NCBI GenBank assembly: GCA_016935595.1
Contig: JAFGQQ010000512.1
Location: 1 to 8,764, forward strand
Length of the DNA: 8,764 nt
Source of the DNA: Bacteroidales bacterium
Lineage (GTDB): Bacteria; Bacteroidota; Bacteroidia; Bacteroidales; UBA10428
Direction of reading: 5' to 3'
Shown: positions 1 through 6,156 of the stretch, in pieces
Numbering within the stretch: the stretch's first letter is position 1
Layout of the letters: each line of letters opens with the position of its first letter
Program-made: the position numbers and the translations under genes
Notes under the pieces: generated by a model
Database searches by the model: none
Seen by the model: only the letters and a program-made list of their open reading frames with translations
What the model was told of the DNA's origin: nothing

Positions 1-562
1 ACGTAACAGCTCCCTCGGAAGCCCCGATTACCTGATAGTTTTTAGATGTTCTTGTTATTTCTACTTTTTTTGTCTGCCAGTTCCAACCGATGGTTGCCGA
101 ATCTCCGCTGCTGTCTGCAAAGAAGAAAATATACGAGCCTAAAAATGGCTCATTATATGTATCATAAAATTCCAGAGCTTCGGTCACGGTCGCGCATTCG
201 GCAAGGATTTTTTCCGGCAAGATTGGCAAGCTGCTTTTATAATTTAATTTATTCGGATCGTTTGGAGCTAAAATACCTGTATTGTTGCGTTGGAACTTGT
301 CAAAGAAAAGACCTTTTTCATTCATTCCCCCCTGGGCAAAAGCACTTTCATAACCAGTGAATATCCTTCCGTAGCTTGTCTCATTCCCGGGAATAAACCA
401 AATCCAGGTATCCTGATCATTCCAGTCCTCGTTGTTACCGGCCCATACTTCTCCATTATAATGCGCACAAAATATTGTACATGGAAACATATTTATGGTA
501 TTAAGCAAAATGAAAAACAATAAAATAATACTTTTCTTATATAACAAATTTAATCCTTTCAT
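1..562 (-). CDS. Secreted linear amide C-N hydrolase (Ntn hydrolase), 3' end off the left edge
   Basis: Translated from the ATG at 562-560, this gives 187 codons without a stop and continues past base 1. Residues 1-27 form a signal peptide: a lysine-containing start, then a hydrophobic run SIILLFFILL. It would be cut just before Cys28 (CTIF), which would become the N-terminal nucleophile typical of Ntn-type amidases of the choloylglycine hydrolase / acyl-CoA:6-aminopenicillanate acyltransferase / carcinine hydrolase group. Further family marks are GEVWAGNNEDW (residues 37-47), a GRIFTGY stretch, and QGGMNEKGLFFD. Family knowledge points to hydrolysis of a linear amide bond outside the cytoplasm; the substrate cannot be told. 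A good ribosome site (AAGAGG, 7 bases before the ATG) supports the start. The gene is less AT-rich than the cassettes to its right and has no attC between itself and the preceding small ORF. It may therefore be ordinary chromosome beyond the array end. Confidence 0.82.
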   Translation of the reverse strand, partial: MKGLNLLYKKSIILLFFILLNTINMFPCTIFCAHYNGEVWAGNNEDWNDQDTWIWFIPGNETSYGRIFTGYESAFAQGGMNEKGLFFDKFQRNNTGILAPNDPNKLNYKSSLPILPEKILAECATVTEALEFYDTYNEPFLGSYIFFFADSSGDSATIGWNWQTKKVEITRTSKNYQVIGASEGAVT

Positions 563-623
563 TTAATCCTCTTGTTAAATCTGACATAGCTGGCAGATCC
601 TTCTTTATGAATTAATGTGGCGC

Positions 624-875
624 TTATTGCCTTAATTTTTTTTTTAGAAATGCTATCTCAACCTGCGATTGACCAAGTTCACGCAGTACCATTTCGTTCT
701 TTGATTCCAGTTCCTTTTCTTTTGATCCTTTGCCATTACGGAAAATATCTCCGGCATTGGCGTCAGGCATTGTTGAGGAAGAACAAGATTTTCTAATTTC
801 ATAGAGAATATTGTCTTCAAGACCAACTTTAGATTTAATATATTCATCAACGGTTGAAAAAATGTTAAAATCCAT
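624..875 (-). CDS. Small ORF ending in an IS3 OrfA-like helix; possible transposase remnant or fused fragment
   Basis: An 83-residue ORF starting at ATG 875-873. The C-terminal part (KELESKNEMVLRELGQSQ, then VEIAFLKKKLRQ) resembles the leucine-rich helix that ends OrfA of IS3-family transposases. The N-terminal part (STVDEYIKSKVGLEDNILYE) does not belong to OrfA and only faintly recalls the start of PF01596-type O-methyltransferases. A junction of two unrelated fragments is plausible. The reading ends just after a run of ten A (636-645 on the plus strand). One extra A would shift translation into a frame that stays open to a TGA at 561-559, overlapping the ATG of the amidase gene by four bases. 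No terminal inverted repeats, OrfB or DDE domain are seen. It is either a decayed insertion-sequence remnant or a slippage-prone gene coupled to the amidase. Both readings are inference from motif memory. Confidence 0.4.
   Translation of the reverse strand: MDFNIFSTVDEYIKSKVGLEDNILYEIRKSCSSSTMPDANAGDIFRNGKGSKEKELESKNEMVLRELGQSQVEIAFLKKKLRQ
636..645 (-). repeat. Homopolymer of ten A (minus strand) inside the 3' end of the small ORF
   Basis: Ten consecutive T on the plus strand, preceded by AA. On the coding strand it reads CT followed by ten A, then TTAAGG. A +1 length change opens a frame of 24 further codons up to the amidase start. The tract could be a phase-variation site, a programmed slippage site or a sequencing error; the sequence alone does not decide. 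Confidence 0.8.
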
Positions 876-906
876 AATAATTATCCAATTAATGCAAAAT
901 CATTGC

Positions 907-954
907 GCTCAATGTTCCGAGGGTGGCAATAGGAGCTTAAAATAACAGTTATGC
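907..954 (-). other. Degenerate attC-like site closing the lipoprotein cassette; probable end of the array
   Basis: On the plus strand the left side reads GCTCAATGTTCCGAGG, close to the start of the sites at 3132 and 8509 (CAACGTTCCGCGG) but with the core AAC changed to AAT. The right side reads CAGTTATGCGCAGATG, whose GTTATGCGCAGATG mirrors the start of the cassette at 2505 (GTTATGGCAAATG on the minus strand). The site is only 48 bp, shorter than the others, and only a weak five-pair stem (GTTCC with GGAGC) is visible inside. I read it as a decayed or deleted attC that once ended the 955-2498 cassette. It is the leftmost such signal in the window. Confidence 0.4.
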
Positions 955-1042
955 GCAGATGACAGAAAAACAACCACTGATAGTTAAAGTCCTTTGTCAT
1001 TACATAAGTATTTTCTTTATATTCCTCATAGACGACGACAAA

Positions 1043-1183
1043 TTATAAACGATATAGAAAAACAATCAATAACAAGCCATAGCAAATGAAATAAAAGTAT
1101 CTCAATTGGAACTTAATAATTCTTTCCGGATCACCACATGGGAATCCAGCTAAAGTTAAGTGAAATAGATGGATCTGAGTCAT
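1043..1183 (-). CDS. Possible 46-residue peptide with a C-terminal membrane segment
   Basis: An open frame from ATG 1183-1181 to TAA 1045-1043, too short to be convincing alone. The predicted peptide has a polar first half (GDPERIIKFQLR) and then a hydrophobic tail (YFYFICYGLLLIVFLYRL) like one membrane helix. It starts 29 bases after the lipoprotein stop, with only a weak ribosome site. The same DNA is recognisable, but broken by stops and gaps, at about 2283-2401 and 2440-2498. This suggests that the stretch descends from a repeated element whose coding ability has been lost elsewhere. I do not recognise the peptide. Confidence 0.25.
   Translation of the reverse strand: MTQIHLFHLTLAGFPCGDPERIIKFQLRYFYFICYGLLLIVFLYRL
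1053..1180 (-). repeat. Diverged repeat, copy A, downstream of the lipoprotein gene
   Basis: On the plus strand, TAGAAAAA, AATAACAA, AAATG, CAATT, a GGATCACCAC block and a TGGA block occur in the same order and with similar spacing as in copy B at 2283-2401. Small gaps interrupt the alignment. It contains the 46-codon frame listed separately. The rest of 955-1042 shows nothing I can support. Confidence 0.55.
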
Positions 1184-1212
1184 GAAGCTCTGTATATAGG
1201 CAGTTTTAAATT

Positions 1213-2232
1213 TTATTCTTTAATTAGTTCTAAATTAAATTCACTAAAATACGATATGTTTCTTTTTTCTACATCAGATTCACCAGTATAAATTGTTTTA
1301 GAAAACCCAGTAATAATATCGAATATTTTGTATTTAAAATGACACCTTCCACCGCCCAAAAAATTACTGAGGGTTAATTTATTATATTCTTGAGCTATGC
1401 ATATTCGGTGATTATCAATAAAAGTATAACTTCCTTGTCGTGAGCATGGTTTGTAATTAATATTATATATTTTACCATTTACTAAATCTAAATATTTTAA
1501 AGAGTCATTATTTTCAAATATTGCACGATTTACATTTTCACAAAAATTAACATTATTGATAGGTTGGAGAATTAATTGAATATTTTCATTCGTTATATCA
1601 TATCTATACAATTCTTTTTCCTTTTTAAACAATATTATATTGAGATTTTCATAATATCTAAAATCTGTAAGATAATCATCAGTAACATAAAGTTCTTTTA
1701 TCTTATTCATAACTGGATTCCATAATAAAATTTTATATGGAGTCTTATAATTAGTAACTAATACATAGATTTTTTCAGGACTAATAAATTGATAATCGGT
1801 AATTCTATAATTTAATAATTCGAAGGTATATATTTCTGATTTATTTATCATAGAATATATATGTATTATTGTTTTTGTCCTTTTTGTAGCAATTTCTTCA
1901 TTATAAATACCTTCCAAGCTGATAATTACATTAAACTCAGGATTATATTGCAAATCACATGTAAATGATAAACCATTACGTTTAGAGTTGATTATGCTCA
2001 AATCATTATTTGTAAATGGTACGTTATGCATAATATTAGTGTTTAAATCATAAATACCAATTCGATAATCATTAGAGAATTCTTTTATTAAAATCATTCC
2101 TGAAATTCTATAAAAAGGATTACAATTAATAAACAATAAACTAACTAAAATTAATGCAATAAAATATTTTTTTATGCCCAAATTGCCTGTAATGACATCT
2201 GAAATTACATGAGAAAATATTTTAATTATCAT
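1213..2232 (-). CDS. Putative beta-propeller lipoprotein
   Basis: A 339-residue protein starting at ATG 2232, backed by AAAGGATG nine bases upstream. A basic pair (KK21-22) is followed by a hydrophobic stretch (23-36) and a lipobox-like end LLFINC with Cys37. This predicts export and lipid attachment; about 17 extra residues before the signal are unusual, and a TTG at codon 18 is an alternative start. The mature part contains spaced segments of the form hydrophobic-(Y/W)-D/N-hydrophobic-x-(T/N): IGIYDLNTN (58-66), IIHIYSMINKSEI (122-134), ILLWNPVMNKI (168-178), LYRYDITNEN (208-217), LKYLDLVNGKI (245-255) and YKIFDIITGF (301-310). Six such repeats point to a six- or seven-bladed propeller on the cell surface or in the periplasm. 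No catalytic motif is evident, so the ligand and role are unknown. The gene is very AT-rich and is bracketed by diverged repeats within one cassette. Confidence 0.7.
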   Translation of the reverse strand: MIIKIFSHVISDVITGNLGIKKYFIALILVSLLFINCNPFYRISGMILIKEFSNDYRIGIYDLNTNIMHNVPFTNNDLSIINSKRNGLSFTCDLQYNPEFNVIISLEGIYNEEIATKRTKTIIHIYSMINKSEIYTFELLNYRITDYQFISPEKIYVLVTNYKTPYKILLWNPVMNKIKELYVTDDYLTDFRYYENLNIILFKKEKELYRYDITNENIQLILQPINNVNFCENVNRAIFENNDSLKYLDLVNGKIYNINYKPCSRQGSYTFIDNHRICIAQEYNKLTLSNFLGGGRCHFKYKIFDIITGFSKTIYTGESDVEKRNISYFSEFNLELIKE

Positions 2233-2282
2233 TTTAAATCATCCTTTAATTATATTATGCTAAGAGAATTATATAAATGACC

Positions 2283-2401
2283 TAGAAAAAATAAATAACA
2301 AACCACAAATGGAATTAAAGGAATCACAATTTAATATTGTTTTTTGAATCACCACCTATATTACCACTTACTATTGATTGGAATATATGGACTTGAATTC
2401 C
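2283..2401 (-). repeat. Diverged repeat, copy B, upstream of the lipoprotein gene
   Basis: This part of the long leader (2233-2498) aligns with copy A (1053-1180). Shared words on the plus strand are TAGAAAAA, AAATAACAA, ATGGAATTAAAG, TCACAATT, GAATCACCAC and TGGACTTGA. In the frame used by copy A it is broken by stops, so it no longer encodes the peptide. Together with copies A and C it flanks the lipoprotein gene on both sides. Confidence 0.55.
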
Positions 2402-2439
2402 ATTTTTACTTCAAAAAAAATCAAAACCATTCATTGCGA

Positions 2440-2498
2440 ATACAAGTAACAAATGAATTATAAAACCTTAAAATTGGAATTAAAAATATTCACATTTG
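2440..2498 (-). repeat. Diverged partial repeat, copy C, next to the attC
   Basis: The plus strand AACAAATGAATTATAAAACC, then TTAAAATTGGAATTAAAAATATTC, matches the first half of copy A (AACAA, AAATGAAATAAAAG, CTCAATTGGAACTTAATAATTC). It abuts the R' end of the attC at 2499. It is shorter and more eroded than copy B, and the match is by eye only. Confidence 0.4.
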
Positions 2499-2631
2499 CC
2501 ATAACGGCTCGCCAATAAAATAAGTCGCTGAAAGCGATTTACCCGTCAGTTACTTTAACCAGGCTTTGGTGCTGGATGTGGCGAAGCCCGAGCGAGCCGA
2601 AGGCGAGCGAAGCGCAAAATCTCTGTTGGGC
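2499..2631 (-). other. attC site of the hypothetical-protein cassette (about 133 bp)
   Basis: Bounded on the plus strand by CCATAAC (2499-2505) and GTTGGGC (2625-2631). GGCTCGCC just inside the left end can pair with GGCGAGCG near the right end, while the GAAGCGCAAAATCTCTG spacer on the right has no equal on the left, so the site is lopsided. It carries the GCGAAGCCCGAGCGAGCC motif common to the other sites here. The cassette to its right ends at it; the lipoprotein cassette begins after it. Confidence 0.7.
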
Positions 2632-2651
2632 GAAGTCCAAGTGATAGACTC

Positions 2652-3074
2652 TCACTTTTTTATTGTATTAATCCATTTCTTTATACCAGGATAATGCCAA
2701 ATGCCTTTTTCAATTTCTTGATTCAACTTCTGAATATAGTCATAATATTTGTGTTTGTTCTCAATGCCGTCATTGATCGTACCGTCCAAGACATGTAAAA
2801 GAAATTGATTAAAGTCGAAGGATGATGTATTCACATCCGCAAATTCGCAAGCTACTAGACCGGAGCTTTTACTTGATGAAAAATCTTGTATTTTAACATG
2901 AACAATGTCGAAGGGCTTAAATTCAAAAAGCACAGTTCGATCATTTGAATTATAATTAGAGATAGGTAATATTTTAAAGGATACTGAATCAGTAGTTTCT
3001 GCATCGATTGGAACATAACTTTGCGTTCCATCTATAAGGCGAACATAGATTTTAGTGATTTCAGTATTTGACAT
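2652..3074 (-). CDS. Hypothetical cassette protein of 140 residues
   Basis: I start this at ATG 3074-3072 because GGAG lies six bases upstream. An in-frame ATG at 3089 would add MLENI but has no ribosome site of its own, and its second and third codons contain that GGAG. The N-terminal third (KIYVRLIDGTQSYVPIDAE, then a stretch ending FEFKPFDIVHVK) looks like a small beta-barrel. From memory it recalls short bacterial proteins of the pattern YV-LL-x-G-x-x-V-x-P-x-x-A, then W-x-F-x-P-G-D-x-V. The C-terminal third (residues about 100-140) is helical and charged (KYYDYIQKLNQEIEKG) and ends with a W-x-x-x-P-x-x-K-x-W pattern (WHYPGIKKW). No signal peptide or membrane segment is seen, so it should be cytosolic. 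No function can be assigned. It is a single-gene cassette between the sites at 2499 and 3132. Confidence 0.65.
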   Translation of the reverse strand: MSNTEITKIYVRLIDGTQSYVPIDAETTDSVSFKILPISNYNSNDRTVLFEFKPFDIVHVKIQDFSSSKSSGLVACEFADVNTSSFDFNQFLLHVLDGTINDGIENKHKYYDYIQKLNQEIEKGIWHYPGIKKWINTIKK

Positions 3075-3131
3075 AATATTCTCCAACATAATAGATTGAA
3101 ATAAATTATAAATTCAACCCGCTTGGATTTC

Positions 3132-3282
3132 GCCCAACGTTCCGCGGCTTGCCGAAGTTGGCACATTTACCACCTTATTGCCGCTTTAATTATACAACTT
3201 ACACCCAACACTCGCTTCACAAACCATGTGCCAATTTGGGCGGAGGCGCGTATGCGCCGAAGCCGGCAAGCCGCTGTTAGAC
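3132..3282 (-). other. attC site of the AAC(3) cassette (about 151 bp)
   Basis: Left end GCCCAAC (3132-3138), right end GTTAGAC (3276-3282) on the plus strand. The long palindrome pairs GCGGCTTGCCG with CGGCAAGCCGC and, further in, TTGGCACAT with ATGTGCCAA. It is nearly colinear with the site at 8509-8654, sharing CCGCGGCTT, CCGAAGTTGGCAC, TTTAATTATAC, CCATGTGCCAATTT and GCCGGCAAGCCGCTGTTAGA. Open frames across it are by-products of its structure. Confidence 0.88.
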
Positions 3283-3321
3283 GCAGTTTATTCGACTTTA
3301 ATATCAATATATTAATTTATT

Positions 3322-4092
3322 TTACCTCTTCATCTTCATAAACTCTATTGCAAAATCAACATATTTTTTTGCATTAATTAGCTTTGAATCTGATTCGCCA
3401 ATTTTATATATTCTCACATTATTGTATTTTTCAAATTCTTTTCCTATTTTAAGAAAATCATCATCTTCATAATTCAATTCCTTCCATTTCAACCACTTTT
3501 TTTTATTATTTTTATATATTGGGGATTTTATATAATGGTAACTGTTATTAATATAATGTTCTGCTAAATGTAAAAATGTACTTTTATCATGATCAACACC
3601 AATTAATAAAATTAAAGCATCTAGATTATATAATTTTTGCAATGGTGAATTTTTGCCTAATGGATAATTATAACAGTGTTTATTTATAATAAATCTTGAT
3701 TTTTCGCCCCAAGCAGCAAAAGATGTACTTGGATGTCTGCTTCGAAAAACATTTTTTTGCTGACGAAATATTTCCGGAACAATTCCCATTTTATCGGTTG
3801 GAGTATATTTTTTATGATAAGGAATCATATCTTTTTTAATTTGATTCCAATATTTTTTATGAACCGGTGGATTTCTCCATTCGCTAGGATCCGATAAATA
3901 ACCTGATTGTGACGGCATTATAATTGTGCCTGAGGGTGTTACAATTTCTTGCAAGGCATAAATTAAAGCTTGTGGGCCACCAATTAGATTTCCTATTGAT
4001 TTAAAAGAAATATGAATTAGAACTATATCAGATTCTATTAAACCTATTTTTTTTAAGTCATTAATAATTGTTAATTTTGTTATTATTTTCAT
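3322..4092 (-). CDS. AAC(3)-family aminoglycoside N3-acetyltransferase
   Basis: A 256-residue cytosolic enzyme of normal family length. Family knowledge: it moves the acetyl group of acetyl-CoA to the 3-amino group of the deoxystreptamine ring of aminoglycosides. Three family blocks are visible. Residues 23-60 contain IVLIHISFKSIGNLIGGPQA and end with GTIIMP. Residues 120-132 read HPSTSFAAWGEKS. Residues 148-180 contain NSPLQKLY, LLIGVDHDKSTFLHLAEH, with His175 and Glu178 in the conserved T-x-L-H-L-A-E active-site segment. The start at ATG 4092 lies 50 bases after the attC cut and has no clear ribosome site. A two-residue ORF (ATGAATAAATAA) precedes it closely. The stop is 40 bases before its own attC. 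Whether it still protects against a drug, or acts on another amine, cannot be told; homologues such as YokD show that the fold is not proof of resistance. Confidence 0.88.
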   Translation of the reverse strand: MKIITKLTIINDLKKIGLIESDIVLIHISFKSIGNLIGGPQALIYALQEIVTPSGTIIMPSQSGYLSDPSEWRNPPVHKKYWNQIKKDMIPYHKKYTPTDKMGIVPEIFRQQKNVFRSRHPSTSFAAWGEKSRFIINKHCYNYPLGKNSPLQKLYNLDALILLIGVDHDKSTFLHLAEHYINNSYHYIKSPIYKNNKKKWLKWKELNYEDDDFLKIGKEFEKYNNVRIYKIGESDSKLINAKKYVDFAIEFMKMKR

Positions 4093-4141
4093 ATTTATTT
4101 TATTTATTCATTGTTAAAAAATATTCTGTCGAATAAATTGC

Positions 4142-4308
4142 GTTTAACGTTGGGGGCTTCCCGAAGCCCGACATTGCTTTAATTTGCAGTAACACTGCAA
4201 TTTGAGTATTATTGTAACAGATAATTTAAAAACTTTCAAGTAAAAAGTCTTCGGGTTTGGGCGGAGCGACGACGCAGGAGGAGCGAAGCCGGGAAGCCCA
4301 AGTTAGAT
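4142..4308 (-). other. attC site of the first methyltransferase cassette (167 bp)
   Basis: Left end GTTTAAC (4142-4148), right end GTTAGAT (4302-4308). GGGCTTCCCG pairs with CGGGAAGCCC, and further in AAGCCCGA pairs with TCGGGTTT. The middle holds GTAACACTGC and TATTGTAACAG. It has the same length, order and most of the bases of the site at 7803-7969, so the two belong to one attC family. Confidence 0.9.
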
Positions 4309-4320
4309 GCAGTACAGCAC

Positions 4321-4959
4321 TTATTTATTAATTTTTCTTGCTACTAAAAATAATAATGGTATTTTATCCTTTATAATTTTTGATATTATTATATTAAATC
4401 CATTTTCTTTGATAAATAATTTAAATGAATCCATTGACCATTTATGAAATGCTTTGAAACCAATTAAACTCATAAAAAAAGAAATTACCTTAGTAATAAT
4501 ATTATTGCCATGACAGTAGGTCGGAGCAATAAAAATCCCAGTTTTTTTTAATACTCTTTTGATTTCATTTATAGCTTTTGCAGGATTGACCATTACATGC
4601 AATACATTTGATGCTATAATAACATCAAATTGTTCTGCAGGAAAATTAATATCATAAGCATCTTGAGTTAAGAAAATTACATTTTCAGTTTTATATTCTT
4701 CGGTTTTTTTATTTGCAATTTTAATCATTTCCTCTGAAATATCAATACCAATAACTTTTTTTACTTTTTTAGCGATTTTAATTGATAATGTTCCAGTTCC
4801 TGTAGCAATTTCTAAAACGATATCTTCTTTATTTAAATTATTTATAATATTTTCTAATAAAGTAGTATAACTTTTATCCAGATGTGAAATAAATGAGTCA
4901 TATCTTTTAGCAAAAGAGTCCCAGAATTTTTTTTCTTTTTCAATTCTTGAATTATCCAA
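4321..4959 (-). CDS. Class I SAM-dependent methyltransferase (UbiE/Methyltransf_11 type)
   Basis: A 212-residue protein with a complete Rossmann methyltransferase core. Motif I is VLEIATGTGTLSIKIAK (48-64), binding S-adenosylmethionine. The acidic residue Asp73 in GIDIS contacts the ribose hydroxyls. NVIFLTQDAYDINFP (93-107) is motif II, and FDVIIASNVLHVM (111-123) is motif III/IV. A C-terminal lid carries PTYCHGNN (146-153) and GFKAFHKWS (167-175). No membrane anchor or signal is seen. The methyl acceptor is unknown; a small molecule is likelier than RNA or protein because there is no extra binding domain. The start is TTG 4959-4957 with GGAAAAG upstream. The tiny ATG frame MEKI (4974) ends with TAA directly before that TTG, and could be a leader or the relic of an upstream start. 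The stop lies 12 bases before its attC. Confidence 0.82.
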   Translation of the reverse strand: MDNSRIEKEKKFWDSFAKRYDSFISHLDKSYTTLLENIINNLNKEDIVLEIATGTGTLSIKIAKKVKKVIGIDISEEMIKIANKKTEEYKTENVIFLTQDAYDINFPAEQFDVIIASNVLHVMVNPAKAINEIKRVLKKTGIFIAPTYCHGNNIITKVISFFMSLIGFKAFHKWSMDSFKLFIKENGFNIIISKIIKDKIPLLFLVARKINK

Positions 4960-4991
4960 TTAAATCTTTTCCATAGATGGTGCTGTATTGC

Positions 4992-5178
4992 ATCTAACGT
5001 TATGAGGGTTGGCGACGTTTTTGCGGCCGCGTAGCGGTGGCGCGGTTATTGCGCAAGCAAGAACCGTGACAAGCAAAAATGTGGCAAAGCCATCAAAACC
5101 CAACCGAGGAATGAAATGGGTTTTGATGGCGCAGTCCGGAGCGACCAACGGGAGCGGAGCGCTAACCCTCTATTCTAT
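4992..5178 (-). other. attC site of the second methyltransferase cassette (about 187 bp), with an altered R'' core
   Basis: Left end ATCTAAC (4992-4998). AGGGTTGGC pairs with GCTAACCCT at 5161-5169. The right core, expected as GTTRRRY, reads ATTCTAT (5172-5178), so the invariant G of GTT is missing and the fourth base is C. Inside are several nested stems, including a perfect 14-bp one. It is the longest site in the window, and open frames on both strands across it are spurious. Confidence 0.75.
5089..5130. repeat. Perfect 14-bp inverted repeat inside the attC
   Basis: GCCATCAAAACCCA (5089-5102) and TGGGTTTTGATGGC (5117-5130) are exact reverse complements separated by a 14-base loop. It would be the apex hairpin of the folded single-stranded site. 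It is far more regular than the other internal stems here and could also fold in RNA. Confidence 0.85.
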
Positions 5179-5201
5179 GCAGTACCCCGATTTACTGTTA
5201 A

Positions 5202-5936
5202 CTATTTAGACTTATTGCATTTAATTAAGATAAATTTATTATGATTATTATTTTTAAGTTCAATTATTTGCTTGAATCCAATCTTATCTAATTTTTCTTG
5301 AAGATAATCAAAAGCATACATTTTTAATGGAAAATCTTGATCTTCTTTCTCAATTATAACATTTTTATCTATAATCTCGTACTGTAATTTAATATCTAAT
5401 ATCTCATCTAGTTTATTATAAACAAGACTTTGATTACATATTATCTCCATTCCCTTAAGTGGATATCGCATTATTTCTTTCCAATCTGGAATATCTTCAA
5501 TTTCTGGAGTTGGACGAAGAGCAGAAAACATAAATATACTATCATTATCTAAATATTCAAATATATTTGCAAAACTTTGAATAAGGTCATTTTCATTTAT
5601 TAAAAGTGAAATAGACCCCATTGGAATAAATGCATATTTAAATTTCATATCACTTTTGTAATGAACAATATTAGCATTGAATAAATTTGGTATGATGTTC
5701 AATTCTGAGCATCTTCTTTCACACGATTTTAACATTTCATTTGACAGGTCAAACCCATATATATTATATCCACGTTTTCTAATTGGTATGTAAAATCTTC
5801 CTGAACCGCACATTGGTTCTATAATTGGATCATTATTTGATAAAATAAATTGTGTATATAGGGATACTTCATTTTCATCAGCTAATGGTTTATCTAAATC
5901 ATAGATAATTGTACATAATTTGCCATAATTACTCAA
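5202..5936 (-). CDS. Class I SAM-dependent methyltransferase
   Basis: A 244-residue protein from TTG 5936-5934, chosen because GGAG lies six bases upstream. The upstream in-frame TTG at 5948 has no ribosome site and sits in the cassette's terminal repeat. Residues 4-16 (YGKLCTIIYDLDK) match the start of a group of methyltransferases with YxxLC...YDLDKP. The core follows: motif I IIEPMCGSGRFYIPI (38-52), acidic Asp63 in GFDLS, motif IV with FIPMGSISLLI (103-113), then a beta-rich insert (about 135-215) and a C-terminal strand KFILIKC. The cysteine in the glycine loop (EPMCGSGR) replaces the usual small residue and is common in this group. The acceptor is unknown. No targeting signal is seen. 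It is unrelated in detail to the neighbouring methyltransferase, so the two were captured independently and not by duplication. Confidence 0.8.
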   Translation of the reverse strand: MSNYGKLCTIIYDLDKPLADENEVSLYTQFILSNNDPIIEPMCGSGRFYIPIRKRGYNIYGFDLSNEMLKSCERRCSELNIIPNLFNANIVHYKSDMKFKYAFIPMGSISLLINENDLIQSFANIFEYLDNDSIFMFSALRPTPEIEDIPDWKEIMRYPLKGMEIICNQSLVYNKLDEILDIKLQYEIIDKNVIIEKEDQDFPLKMYAFDYLQEKLDKIGFKQIIELKNNNHNKFILIKCNKSK

Positions 5937-5962
5937 TATTGACTCCAAAATCGGGGTATTGT

Positions 5963-6127
5963 ATATAACGGCAAAAAAGTTTACGCAGTTTTTGCCCGGC
6001 TACTAGACAAAGCACCCCTTATTAATTAAATATTCCAGTAAAATAGTAATATAAATTGTTTCAAAATACAAGGAAAAAAAATGGGCGGAGCCCGGAGCGA
6101 AGCGGAGCGTTAAACTTTTAGGTAGAC
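5963..6127 (-). other. attC site of the GNAT cassette (about 165 bp), with an altered R'' core
   Basis: Left end ATATAAC (5963-5969). AAAAGTTTACGC pairs with GCGTTAAACTTTT near the right end, leaving one extra-helical base, a normal attC feature. The right core reads GGTAGAC (6121-6127), not GTTAGAC. A GTTAAAC sits ten bases inside, so the exact boundary is less sure. The GGGCGGAGCCCGGAGCGAAG block matches other sites in the window. Confidence 0.7.
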
Positions 6128-6156
6128 GAAAAATTTATGGATTCAAAATTTAAAGG

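Noticed and set aside
46..523. Two plus-strand ORFs
   Set aside because: They are antisense to the amidase gene, whose minus-strand frame has signal peptide, nucleophile and family motifs.
574..580. GTTAAAT matching the GTTRRRY core between the small ORF and the amidase
   Set aside because: No matching RYYYAAC end and no palindrome between 563 and 623, so no attC can be supported there.
653..850. Second minus-strand frame inside the small ORF
   Set aside because: Overlaps 624-875 in another frame and lacks the OrfA-like helix; no independent support.
959..1048. Plus-strand 29-codon frame with a hydrophobic middle
   Set aside because: No ribosome site, overlaps the degraded attC border and copy A; length is within chance expectation in AT-rich DNA.
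2268..2273. TATAAT on the minus strand upstream of the lipoprotein gene
   Set aside because: The best -35-like word (TTGTTA) is 22 bases away; in such AT-rich DNA a lone -10 word carries no weight.
3123..3341. Plus-strand ORF over the attC at 3132-3282
   Set aside because: It lies almost wholly in the palindromic attC and runs into the AAC(3) 3' end; no homology-like motifs and no ribosome site.
4960..5209. ORFs on both strands across 4992-5178
   Set aside because: Open frames on opposite strands arise from the GC-rich palindrome; neither has a ribosome site or protein-like composition.
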